The position numbers and the translations under genes were made by a program. A model generated the notes under the pieces. The model did no database searches. It was given only the letters and a program-made list of their open reading frames with translations, and was not told the origin of the DNA. Source: Porphyrobacter sp. LM 6 (GTDB lineage Bacteria; Pseudomonadota; Alphaproteobacteria; Sphingomonadales; Sphingomonadaceae). Taken from it: a DNA stretch of 64,000 bases. The DNA is taken from positions 2,356,001 to 2,420,000 of the forward strand of contig NZ_CP017113.1 of assembly GCF_001720465.1 (NCBI RefSeq), in the 5' to 3' direction. This document shows, piece by piece, positions 27,665 to 35,056 of this stretch; the stretch's first letter is position 1; the number at the start of each line of letters is the position of its first letter.

Positions 27665-28021
27665 GTGGATGATCCGTTCCGGCCAAAGCTCGCCCCCTTT
27701 CGTAAGGCAGGTCGCTATCCGCTGAGGGCCGTCCTTCCGTTCTACCTTGCAATGCTGGCACTAACGGCTTTGACTGCTTGGTTTTTCTATTCTGAGTGGA
27801 TAGCAAGCCAGTTCCAACCTGTTCATGAGGAAGGGCAGCTAACCAGCTTCGGATCAGACGGGAAAATGGGCCTCGGCGCTTGGGTCAGAACAGCAGATGG
27901 CAAGGTTCACCGCTTACAGGCGGGTAGGGAACAACTTTTCGGCTGTCGCATCGGAGGCGCCGTGCAGATTGAACGGCGCGGAAAAAAACTGACCTTCGCT
28001 CAAGTCCCCTGCCCCCGCTAG
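27665..28021 (+). CDS. Hypothetical single-pass membrane protein
   Basis: A 118-residue protein starting with GTG, three bases after the ilvE stop. One membrane helix lies at about residues 22-44 ([24 protein letters not shown]), followed by a small domain with [41 protein letters not shown] that resembles a small beta-rich domain. I do not recognise it. Its codon use looks less GC-biased than its neighbours (for instance GGTTTTTCTATTCTGAGTGG), which may point to acquisition or weak expression. Confidence 0.75.
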   Translation: MDDPFRPKLAPFRKAGRYPLRAVLPFYLAMLALTALTAWFFYSEWIASQFQPVHEEGQLTSFGSDGKMGLGAWVRTADGKVHRLQAGREQLFGCRIGGAVQIERRGKKLTFAQVPCPR

Positions 28022-28031
28022 AGCCGCCGCG

Positions 28032-28970
28032 ATGGACAAACAACCAATCCAAGTCGCCGCGCTCTACCAGTTCACGCGGTTCGATGATCCCGAGGCTCTG
28101 AAGGAACCGCTGCTTGGCGTCTGCGAAGCGCAGGGCATCAAGGGCACGCTGCTGCTCGCGCGCGAGGGGATCAACGGGACGATTGCGGGCTCGTCAGAGG
28201 GGCTGGAGGCGGTGCTCGGCCACATCCGCGCGCTGCCGGGGTGCGCTGACCTTGATGTCAAATACTCCGCCGCGCCCGCAATGCCGTTCCACCGCATGAA
28301 GGTGCGCGTGAAGCGCGAGATCGTCACCATGGGCGAGCCCGATATCGACCCCACCCTGTCAGCGGGACACTATGTCGACCCGCATGACTGGAACGCGCTG
28401 ATCGCGGACCCTGACACCATCGTGATCGATACCCGCAACGATTACGAAGTCGCCGTCGGCACATTTGCGGGCGCGGTCGATCCGCAGACGCCCTCCTTCC
28501 GCGATTTCCCCGCCTGGTTCCGCGAACACCGCGAGGAACTGCTCGCGGGGAAAAAGAAGGTCGCGATGTTCTGCACCGGCGGCATCCGCTGCGAGAAATC
28601 GACCAGCTTCCTGCGCGCCGAGGGGATCGAGGAGGTCTATCACCTCAAGGGCGGCATTCTGAAGTATCTTGAACAAGTGCCTGAAGAACAAAGCCTGTGG
28701 CAGGGCGAATGCTTCGTGTTCGATGAACGCGTGACGGTGCGCCACGGGCTTGAACAGGGCACATTCCAGCTCTGCCGCGCCTGCCGCCGTCCGCTCGACG
28801 AAGCCGCGCTCGCCCATCCGGATTATGAGGACGGCGTGAGCTGTCCTGCCTGCATCCACGAACGCACGCCCGAGCAGCGCGCCGGCTACGCCGAACGCCA
28901 GCGGCAGGAAGCGCTCGCCAAGGCGCGGGGGCAATTGCACGTCGGCGCGGTGCGCCCGCCCAAACCGTGA
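28032..28970 (+). CDS. trhO: tRNA uridine(34) hydroxylase (rhodanese-like)
   Basis: A 312-residue YceA/TrhO protein. An N-terminal RRM-like region ([14 protein letters not shown] at 41-53) precedes a rhodanese domain with [14 protein letters not shown] and the active-site loop [11 protein letters not shown] (Cys181). The C-terminus has a CRACRRPLD ... CPACIHE cysteine pair set that may bind zinc. TrhO installs 5-hydroxyuridine at tRNA position 34 in an oxygen-dependent way. The next gene overlaps by four bases. Confidence 0.93.
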   Translation: MDKQPIQVAALYQFTRFDDPEALKEPLLGVCEAQGIKGTLLLAREGINGTIAGSSEGLEAVLGHIRALPGCADLDVKYSAAPAMPFHRMKVRVKREIVTMGEPDIDPTLSAGHYVDPHDWNALIADPDTIVIDTRNDYEVAVGTFAGAVDPQTPSFRDFPAWFREHREELLAGKKKVAMFCTGGIRCEKSTSFLRAEGIEEVYHLKGGILKYLEQVPEEQSLWQGECFVFDERVTVRHGLEQGTFQLCRACRRPLDEAALAHPDYEDGVSCPACIHERTPEQRAGYAERQRQEALAKARGQLHVGAVRPPKP

Positions 28971-29602
28971 GCCCGCCGCCGATCCTCTATTCCTTCCGCC
29001 GCTGCCCCTATGCGATGCGGGCGCGCATGGCGCTGTGGGTGGCGGGGATCGCGGCGGAATTGCGCGAGGTGAAGCTCGCCGCCAAGCCGCCCGAACTCCT
29101 CGCCGTTTCGCCCAAGGCGACCGTGCCGGTACTGGTGCTGGCGGACGGACGCGTAATCGACCAGAGCCTCGACATCATGCGCTGGGCTTTGGCGCAGCGC
29201 GATCCCGAAGGCTGGCTCGGCGGTGATCATCCGGCGCTGATCGCGGTGAATGACGGGCCGTTCAAACATCATCTCGACCGCGCCAAGTATCCCGGCCGCT
29301 ACGGCGATGACGACGGCACCGATCACCGCGCCGAAGCCCTCGCGCTGCTCGAACCGCTGGAGGAACAGCTGGAGGCCGCGCCGTTCCTGACCGGCAAGCG
29401 GCGTGCTTTGGCCGATATCGCGCTGTTCCCCTTCGTCCGCCAGTTTGCCGCGATCGATCCGGCATGGTTTGCCGCGCAGCCTCTGCCACGTTTGCAGGGA
29501 TGGCTGGATGCACTCCTCGGTTCCGATCTGTTCGCGGCGGTGATGCCCAAATTCGCGCCGTGGCAGGCGGGCGATCCGCCGGTGCTGTTCGAACCTCGCT
29601 AA
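28967..29602 (+). CDS. Glutathione S-transferase family protein
   Basis: A 211-residue protein starting with GTG inside the trhO stop (GTGA overlap). The thioredoxin-like N-terminal domain begins [22 protein letters not shown], with a glutaredoxin-like CPYA motif, then [22 protein letters not shown] as the glutathione-binding cis-Pro and Asp/Ser region. A helical domain follows. The substrate is unknown; translational coupling to trhO suggests a stress or redox link. Confidence 0.9.
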   Translation: MSPPPILYSFRRCPYAMRARMALWVAGIAAELREVKLAAKPPELLAVSPKATVPVLVLADGRVIDQSLDIMRWALAQRDPEGWLGGDHPALIAVNDGPFKHHLDRAKYPGRYGDDDGTDHRAEALALLEPLEEQLEAAPFLTGKRRALADIALFPFVRQFAAIDPAWFAAQPLPRLQGWLDALLGSDLFAAVMPKFAPWQAGDPPVLFEPR

Positions 29603-29609
29603 ATTCCAA

Positions 29610-29693
29610 CGTCGCCCCGTGCTTGACACGGGGTTCGGCTATTTCTGGCGAGCCGCGAAGTGAGCCAAGCCCCGTGTCAAGCACGGGGTGACG
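29610..29693. repeat. Intergenic palindromic repeat, copy 2
   Basis: Arms 29610-29633 and 29670-29693 are a 24-base inverted repeat with the core CCCCGTGCTTGACACGGGG, enclosing TTCGGCT and AGCCAAG. It matches copy 1 at 14512-14600 except for one compensating C/T-G/A position in each arm (GCCTGAC versus GCTTGAC), so the pairing is kept. It sits between convergent genes. Confidence 0.85.
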
Positions 29694-29704
29694 AGCGCAA
29701 CCAA

Positions 29705-30622
29705 TCAAGTCCGAAGCGGTGCATCCGGACACGCCGCCAACCCTTCCTTGAACGCATCGACCAGCCAGCTCGCCGCCGGGCCCAGCCGCGTGTCGCGCCG
29801 CCACAGCGCGTTGAGGGGATAATGCGCGCCGGGCTTTTCGGGCAGATCGAGCTCCACCAGCGCACCGCTCGCCAGATCATCCGCCACCATCGCGCGCGGC
29901 ATATTGCCCCAGCCCAGCCCCTCCTTGAGCAGCGAGTGCTTCGCGCCCAAGTCCCCCAGCCGCCAGGTCAACGGGCTGAGGACGGAGAACTCCAGCCCCT
30001 CGGTCAGCGGCGAACGGTCGGTCAGCACCAGTTGCAGGTGGCGGCGGCTCTCGCCCGGCACGATGGCCGGCTGTGCGAGGGGATGCGTGGGCGCGGCGAC
30101 CGGGATCAGCTCGATCTCGCCCACCGCCTGCCGTTCGAGTGTGGGGCTGTCGCCGATCACCGGCCCGCCGATGGCAAGATCAGATCCGCCGTTGATCACG
30201 CACGCCGCCACCGCGCCCAGCCCTTCGATCCGCAAGGTGAGCGCGCAGGTCGGGAACATCCGACGGAATTCGCCGAGCACATGCGCGGTGATCTCGCCCG
30301 GCACCATCACGTCGACCACGAGCGTCAGCGAAGGCTCCTGCCCCGCGTGGAGCGAGCGCGTCTTCGCCAGCAGCGCATCGACCCCGTCAGCCACCCCGCG
30401 CGCTTCGGCGAGCAGCCCCTCGCCCGCCGCGGTCAGCACCGGACGGCGCGAGCCTTCTCGATCAAACAGGCTGAGCGCGAGCTGCGCCTCAAGCTGGGCG
30501 ATCCCGTAAGACACAGCCGAAACCGCGCGCCCCATCGCCTTGGCCGCGCCGCCAAAGCTGCCGTGTTCGGCCACGGCGATGAAGATGCGCAATTGATCGA
30601 GCGTGGGTTCGCCGAGTTTCAT
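29705..30622 (-). CDS. LysR-family regulator of the divergent pirin operon
   Basis: A 305-residue LysR protein. The helix-turn-helix is at residues 6-65 (LDQLRIFIAVAEHGSFGGAAKAMGRAVSAVSYGIAQLEAQL). The ATG at 30622 gives MKLGEPTLDQL, the normal spacing to the helix-turn-helix. It is divergent from the pirin-azoR-doxX genes across 108 bases that hold a 21-base palindrome (30630-30650), so it probably controls that operon and itself in response to an electrophile or quinone. Confidence 0.9.
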   Translation of the reverse strand: MKLGEPTLDQLRIFIAVAEHGSFGGAAKAMGRAVSAVSYGIAQLEAQLALSLFDREGSRRPVLTAAGEGLLAEARGVADGVDALLAKTRSLHAGQEPSLTLVVDVMVPGEITAHVLGEFRRMFPTCALTLRIEGLGAVAACVINGGSDLAIGGPVIGDSPTLERQAVGEIELIPVAAPTHPLAQPAIVPGESRRHLQLVLTDRSPLTEGLEFSVLSPLTWRLGDLGAKHSLLKEGLGWGNMPRAMVADDLASGALVELDLPEKPGAHYPLNALWRRDTRLGPAASWLVDAFKEGLAACPDAPLRT

Positions 30623-30629
30623 TAGGCAT

Positions 30630-30650
30630 ATGTTCAGATAATCCGAACAT
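30630..30650. promoter_or_regulatory. LysR operator in the lysR-pirin divergent region
   Basis: ATGTTCAGAT-A-ATCCGAACAT is a 21-base palindrome centred on A30640 with a single mismatched pair. It begins eight bases upstream of the lysR start codon, as expected for an autorepressing LysR site. Confidence 0.8.
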
Positions 30651-30730
30651 CTTTGCAAGTTTTATCGCACTTATCCGGATGACCCACCCGGCCTATCTCC
30701 GCCTCAACAACGAACCCAAGGAGACACGCC

Positions 30731-31432
30731 ATGATCGAACTGCGTCCCTTCAACACACTCGGCGCCGCCAACCACGGCTGGCTTGACGCGCATCACCACT
30801 TCTCGTTTTCGAACTACCACGATCCGGCCCGCGTCCACTGGGGCGCGCTGCGGGTGTGGAACGATGACAAGATTGCCCCCGGCACCGGCTTTCCCACCCA
30901 TCCGCACAGCGACATGGAGATCATCACCTATGTCCGCACCGGCGCGATCACGCACACGGACTCGATGGGCAACAAGGGCCGCACCGAAGCGGGCGACGTG
31001 CAGGTGATGAGCGCCGGCAACGGCGTGCGCCATTCGGAATACAACCTCGAAACCGAGGAAACCACGCTGTTCCAGATCTGGATCATCCCCGACGAGCGCG
31101 GCGGCGATCCGAGCTGGGGTGCGCGCCAGTTCCCCAAGGATGAACGCTCGGGCGCCTTCGTGCCGCTCGCCAGCGGCGTGGCGAACGACAATGACGCGCT
31201 GACGATCCGCGCCGATGCCCGCGTGCTCGGCGCGACGATCAAGGCCGGCACCAGCGTGACCTACACGCCGCGCAGCGCCGATCGCCACCTCTACCTCGTC
31301 CCCGCGACGGGCAAGATCCGGATCGACACCGTGGAAGCCAACGCCCGTGACGGCGTGGCGATCACCAACCTTGCCGAAGTCACCATAACCGCGCTGGAAG
31401 ACAGCGAAGTCGTGCTGGTCGACGCAGCGTAA
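30731..31432 (+). CDS. Pirin family protein (quercetinase-like)
   Basis: A 233-residue bicupin of the YhhW type. The N-terminal cupin has the metal ligands His57 and His59 in THPHSDME, His101 and Glu103 in GVRHSEYN. The C-terminal cupin is degenerate. Pirins act as quercetin 2,3-dioxygenases or redox sensors. It is preceded by GGAGACACGCC, a clear ribosome binding site, and heads an operon with azoR and doxX genes under the divergent LysR. Confidence 0.93.
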   Translation: MIELRPFNTLGAANHGWLDAHHHFSFSNYHDPARVHWGALRVWNDDKIAPGTGFPTHPHSDMEIITYVRTGAITHTDSMGNKGRTEAGDVQVMSAGNGVRHSEYNLETEETTLFQIWIIPDERGGDPSWGARQFPKDERSGAFVPLASGVANDNDALTIRADARVLGATIKAGTSVTYTPRSADRHLYLVPATGKIRIDTVEANARDGVAITNLAEVTITALEDSEVVLVDAA

Positions 31433-31444
31433 GCCTTACCCCCA

Positions 31445-31500
31445 GGAGCCGGCCGGCTCTCTCTCCCTCTCCCCCGCGCCGGCCGGCTCCCCCCCTTTTT
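31445..31500 (+). terminator. Terminator between pirin and azoreductase genes
   Basis: GGAGCCGGCCGGC (31445-31457) pairs perfectly with GCCGGCCGGCTCC (31478-31490), 13 base pairs, around a pyrimidine-only loop, then CCCCC and TTTTT. It lies between two genes of the same functional unit, so it probably lowers expression of the downstream genes and does not end the operon fully. Confidence 0.8.
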
Positions 31501-31520
31501 CAAGCCGAAGGAATACCCTG

Positions 31521-32117
31521 ATGAGCAACATCCTCTATGTCACCGCCAGCATCCGTTCCGACGCCGAAAGCGTGACGCGCGGGCTCGGCCAGCGCATTGT
31601 CGATGGCCTTGCCGCCAAGACCGGCGCGGCTGTCACCACCTGCGATCTGGCGGCCAATGATCTGCCCTATGTGAGCGCCGAACGCTTCGACGCGAACCTC
31701 ACCCCGGCCGAAGCGCGCACCCCTGAACAGACCGAACTCGCCGCCATCGCCGATACGCTGATCGCTGAACTGCTGGCCGCCGACACCATCGTGATCGCCG
31801 CACCGGTCTACAATTTCGGCCCGCCCGCCAGCCTCAAGGCCTGGGCCGATCTGGTCGCGCGTGCCGGAACCACCTTCCAGTACACCGCCACCGGCCCCGA
31901 GGGGCTTCTGAAGGGCAAGAAGGCCTATCTCGCCATCGCCAGCGGCGGCACGCCGGTGGGCAGCGATGTCGATTTCATGAGCCGCTGGCTGACCTTCTTC
32001 CTCGGCTTCCTCGGCATCAGCGACGTGCAGATCGTCGCGGCTGACGGAATCATGGGGATCGATGGCGAGGCCAAGATTGCCGCCGCCAACGACGCCGCGC
32101 TGAAACTCACCGCGTGA
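31521..32117 (+). CDS. azoR: FMN-dependent NADH-azoreductase
   Basis: A 198-residue flavodoxin-fold protein. It starts MSNILYVTASIRSDAES with the phosphate-binding S-R-S region, then APVYNFGPPASLKAWADLVARAGTTFQYT, the classic AzoR/NQO-like FMN site, and KKAYLAIASGGTP. These enzymes reduce quinones and azo compounds with NADH. The gene lies 88 bases after pirin and 35 before doxX. Confidence 0.94.
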   Translation: MSNILYVTASIRSDAESVTRGLGQRIVDGLAAKTGAAVTTCDLAANDLPYVSAERFDANLTPAEARTPEQTELAAIADTLIAELLAADTIVIAAPVYNFGPPASLKAWADLVARAGTTFQYTATGPEGLLKGKKAYLAIASGGTPVGSDVDFMSRWLTFFLGFLGISDVQIVAADGIMGIDGEAKIAAANDAALKLTA

Positions 32118-32152
32118 TCGTCCGCAAACCGATTGCAACAGGAGGACCCGAT

Positions 32153-32572
32153 ATGACCACCACCACTCTCGATACAACCGCCGCCACCGCGATCCTGCCC
32201 AAGGATTGGACCGCCCTTGTCGCCCGCGTGTTGCTCGCGGTGCTGTTCCTGCTCGCCGGGCTCGGCAAGCTTGCCGCGATCGAGGCAACCACCGGCTACA
32301 TCGCCAGCGTCGGCCTGCCGATGGCCGCGGCGGTGTGCTATGCCACCATCGCGCTCGAGATTGTCGGCGGGGTGCTGCTGATCGCAGGCTATCGCACTCG
32401 GCTGGTGGCGATCGGCTTGGGACTGTTCACTATTCTCGCCGGAATTATCTTCCATGCCGATTTTGCCGATCAGGCGCAGATGACAAGCTTCCTCAAGAAC
32501 CTCGCGATTGCCGGCGGGATGTTCCAGGTCGCCGCCTTCGGCCCGGGCCGCTTCTCGCTCGACCGCGGCTGA
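32153..32572 (+). CDS. DoxX family membrane protein
   Basis: A 139-residue protein with four membrane helices. LLAVLFLLAGLGKLAAIEATTGYIASVGLPMAAAVCYATIALEIVGGVLLIAGYRTR is the DoxX core. The ATG at 32153 has a strong AGGAGGACCCG ribosome binding site. DoxX-like proteins often accompany quinone or thiol redox enzymes; here it closes the pirin-azoR-doxX unit. Confidence 0.9.
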   Translation: MTTTTLDTTAATAILPKDWTALVARVLLAVLFLLAGLGKLAAIEATTGYIASVGLPMAAAVCYATIALEIVGGVLLIAGYRTRLVAIGLGLFTILAGIIFHADFADQAQMTSFLKNLAIAGGMFQVAAFGPGRFSLDRG

Positions 32573-32590
32573 AGCGCGCTCAGGCGATCA

Positions 32591-33967
32591 TCACACTATC
32601 GGGGCGCCGGGGGCCAGTTTGGACACCCCGGCGCCGTCCATCACCAGCGCAGCTTGTGTCTGCTTGGCATAGAATTCCGGACGGCGGGGAAACTTCACCG
32701 TCAACAGCAACAGCAACGCCACCACATAGCCCGCGCCGACAACCGCGAAGATCGACGACAATCCGCCCATCGTCGTCGTCTTGCCGAGCATGAAGGCGCC
32801 GAACGCGACCCCGAAGTTCGCAACCGCCATGTAGATCGTGAATTGTGTGGCAGCGACCTTGGGATCACACAGGCGCATCGGGATCGGCAGCGATGCGACG
32901 GTAATCAGCATGTCGAGCGTGATCCAGCCCAGCACGAAGGCGGTGAATAGGCGCGGGTCGCTCCAGTAGGGCTCAGCCCAATACATCACGGCGAACATGG
33001 CAAGGCCGGTCACCAGCCACATGATCGCAATCCGCTTGGCACCGAAACGGTCGCCCAGCCATCCACCCAGTGTCATGCACAGCACCCCGGCAACCAGACC
33101 GCCCATGGCCGTGTGCGACGCGATTTCAGCCGTGCCGAGTCCCACATAATTGGCCCCGATCAGCGGGGTCGCCCCGGCAAACCCGCCATAGGCCACCCTG
33201 CTGCCGAACAGCACCGGCAGGAACAGCAGGCTGGCGGGCCGTGTGAGCGAGATAAAGGTCGCCTTCAGCAGCGGCCACCACGCCTCGATCTGGATACCGA
33301 GATTGCGCGGATTGGCGCTGCCCGCGCTCCACGGCAAAAGCCGCTCGCCCGCGCGTTCGCGCAGCGTGGCGACATAGGTTGAAAGCGCCAGCAAGATCGC
33401 GGCGACGGTAAGGTAGGCGGCGGGCGCACCAAAGTCCTCGATCACAAAGCCGCACAGCGCGGTTGCCGAAGCGATGCCAATCGATTGCCCGCCGAACATC
33501 ATGCCGGAACCACGCGCGCGCTCGTCCTCGGTCATGATGTCGACCGCGAGGCCATCGACCCCGACATCCTGGAAGGTGGTGGCAAGGTTCACAGTGAAGC
33601 CGATCGCTCCGAGGATCGCGACATCGGTGACGGAGGGGTTGATGAGCGCGGCCGTCACCAGACAGACAATCATCACGCCCTGCGCGCCGATGATCCACGC
33701 GCGGCGGCGGCCCATCGCAAGGAAGGTGTAGCGATCCATGATGAAGCCGTTCACCAGTTTCAGTGACCACGGCAGCGCGGTGAGTGCGGCGACCGAGCCG
33801 ACATCGGCCGCGCTCGCGCCATGGACGGCCATCCATGCCGGTATCGCGAACCAGAACAGCCCGATCGGCATCCCCTGCCCGACATAGAGGATAAACAGGG
33901 TAAAGAGCCGCAGCTTGCGGCTGCGCTCGAGCACAAGCGGCTCCCGGCTGTCTGCCGCATGATCCAT
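32591..33967 (-). CDS. MFS transporter, AmpG-like (PAT family)
   Basis: A 458-residue protein with about twelve membrane helices. LYVGQGMPIGLFWFAIPAWM and LPWSLKLVNGFIMDRYTF match the AmpG/acetyl-CoA transporter type, including the D-R/K motif after helix 2, and TFQDVGVDGLAVDIMTEDERARGSG is a conserved loop of this group. AmpG imports cell-wall muropeptides, but the family also carries other substrates. The ATG at 33967 is used. It is convergent with doxX and downstream of the parS-like palindrome. Confidence 0.85.
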   Translation of the reverse strand: MDHAADSREPLVLERSRKLRLFTLFILYVGQGMPIGLFWFAIPAWMAVHGASAADVGSVAALTALPWSLKLVNGFIMDRYTFLAMGRRRAWIIGAQGVMIVCLVTAALINPSVTDVAILGAIGFTVNLATTFQDVGVDGLAVDIMTEDERARGSGMMFGGQSIGIASATALCGFVIEDFGAPAAYLTVAAILLALSTYVATLRERAGERLLPWSAGSANPRNLGIQIEAWWPLLKATFISLTRPASLLFLPVLFGSRVAYGGFAGATPLIGANYVGLGTAEIASHTAMGGLVAGVLCMTLGGWLGDRFGAKRIAIMWLVTGLAMFAVMYWAEPYWSDPRLFTAFVLGWITLDMLITVASLPIPMRLCDPKVAATQFTIYMAVANFGVAFGAFMLGKTTTMGGLSSIFAVVGAGYVVALLLLLTVKFPRRPEFYAKQTQAALVMDGAGVSKLAPGAPIV

Positions 33968-34084
33968 GTCTGAAGCCCCCCCGGGCTCGCCAGCAAGTCC
34001 CCCCAATGGCTTGGCCGGCGGGGTCCAAGTCTACAGCATCGCGCTGGGCTGGCAAGCATAGGGGCCGATCGAGGCCTCGCTAGC

Positions 34085-34117
34085 CCCCCCTTAGACCCCC
34101 TCTAGACCCCCCTTAGG
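34085..34117. repeat. Three tandem 11-base imperfect repeats
   Basis: CCCCCCTTAGA, CCCCCTCTAGA and CCCCCCTTAGG follow each other directly at 34085-34117, just beside the parS-like palindrome and between two transporter genes. No function is evident. Confidence 0.7.
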
Positions 34118-34132
34118 CCTGCCGGACGGCGA

Positions 34133-34148
34133 TGTTCCACGTGGAACA
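34133..34148. other. parS-like centromere site
   Basis: TGTTCCACGTGGAACA is a perfect 16-base palindrome that differs from the ParB binding consensus TGTTTCACGTGAAACA only by a symmetric T/C, A/G pair, a variant allowed in alphaproteobacterial parS sites. It is nested in a larger 38-base palindrome (34122-34159) with one mismatched pair. Being intergenic and symmetric it could also act as a hairpin after the DMT gene, but there is no T-run. Confidence 0.65.
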
Positions 34149-34159
34149 TGGCCGTCCGG

Positions 34160-35056
34160 TCAGTTCTCGCGGACCAGCCAGGGTTTGAAGATTGTGCGGC
34201 TCGGGCGGATGACGATGATCGCCACACCCACCAGCGCAAGGCTTCCGCCAACGATCAGCGACCAGCCGATGTGGTCCCCCGTCAGCCATGTCCCGAAGGC
34301 AATCGTGAGCAGCGGAGTGAGCAGGGTGAGCGGCACGATCAGGTTCGCGTCATACTGCTGGAACAGCCGGAAATAGGCCGAATGCGCGCCGACCGAAACG
34401 ATCACGCCGGAAAACAGCACGCACCCCGCCACCGCCAGAGGTGCCGCCTCAACCGCTTCAAATTGCCCGCTTTCCAGCAGCATCGTGCCCGGCAGCATCA
34501 CCGCCAGCGTCGCCAGTGCGGCCCACGCCTGAAGCGCGACCGCGCCCACCTCCAGCCGCTTGACGAAGACCGAGGCAAAGGCGCCGATGAACACGCCCGC
34601 AAAGGCAAAGCCGAGCCCCACTGGATCGTTCGACCCCGAAGGCGCACCGATCGCAAGGCCCACGCCGCCCAGCGCCAGCGCCATCCCGATCCGGCGCCGC
34701 CAGCGCACCTCCTCGCCAAGGAAAAGCACCGCGAACAGCACCGTGAGCGGCGCGCCCGAGAGGTTGACGATCCCCACCGCCGAGGGGCTGGCGCTCTGCA
34801 AGCCTTCAAATTGCAAGCCGAAGCTGCCGCCCGTCACCGCGAACCCGATCAGCAGCACCAGCGGCAGACGCGCGGGCAAATGGCGCAGCAGCGGGAACAG
34901 CACCGCCAGCACCATCGCCGAGCGCAGCACGGTGTAGAACAGCGGTGGCAAGCCAAGGCTCGACACCGCGATCTTGGAGACCACGACGTTCATCGCCCAG
35001 GCGACATTGCAGAACAGCATGATCCCGAGTGCGGAGAGAGGTATCCCGCCGCGCAT
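34160..35056 (-). CDS. EamA/DMT family transporter
   Basis: A 298-residue protein with ten predicted helices and the two EamA repeats, for example NLSGAPLTVLFAVLFLGEEVRWRRRIGMALALGGVGL and PLLTIAFGTWLTGDHIGWSLIVGGSLALVGVAII. These transporters export amino acids or related metabolites. The ATG overlaps the nadE stop (TGATG), so it is translationally coupled to NAD synthetase. Substrate is unknown. Confidence 0.9.
   Translation of the reverse strand: MRGGIPLSALGIMLFCNVAWAMNVVVSKIAVSSLGLPPLFYTVLRSAMVLAVLFPLLRHLPARLPLVLLIGFAVTGGSFGLQFEGLQSASPSAVGIVNLSGAPLTVLFAVLFLGEEVRWRRRIGMALALGGVGLAIGAPSGSNDPVGLGFAFAGVFIGAFASVFVKRLEVGAVALQAWAALATLAVMLPGTMLLESGQFEAVEAAPLAVAGCVLFSGVIVSVGAHSAYFRLFQQYDANLIVPLTLLTPLLTIAFGTWLTGDHIGWSLIVGGSLALVGVAIIVIRPSRTIFKPWLVREN

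Noticed and set aside
34122-34159. Rho-independent terminator after the DMT transporter gene
   Set aside because: The palindrome has no T-run on either strand, and its core is an exact parS-like sequence.
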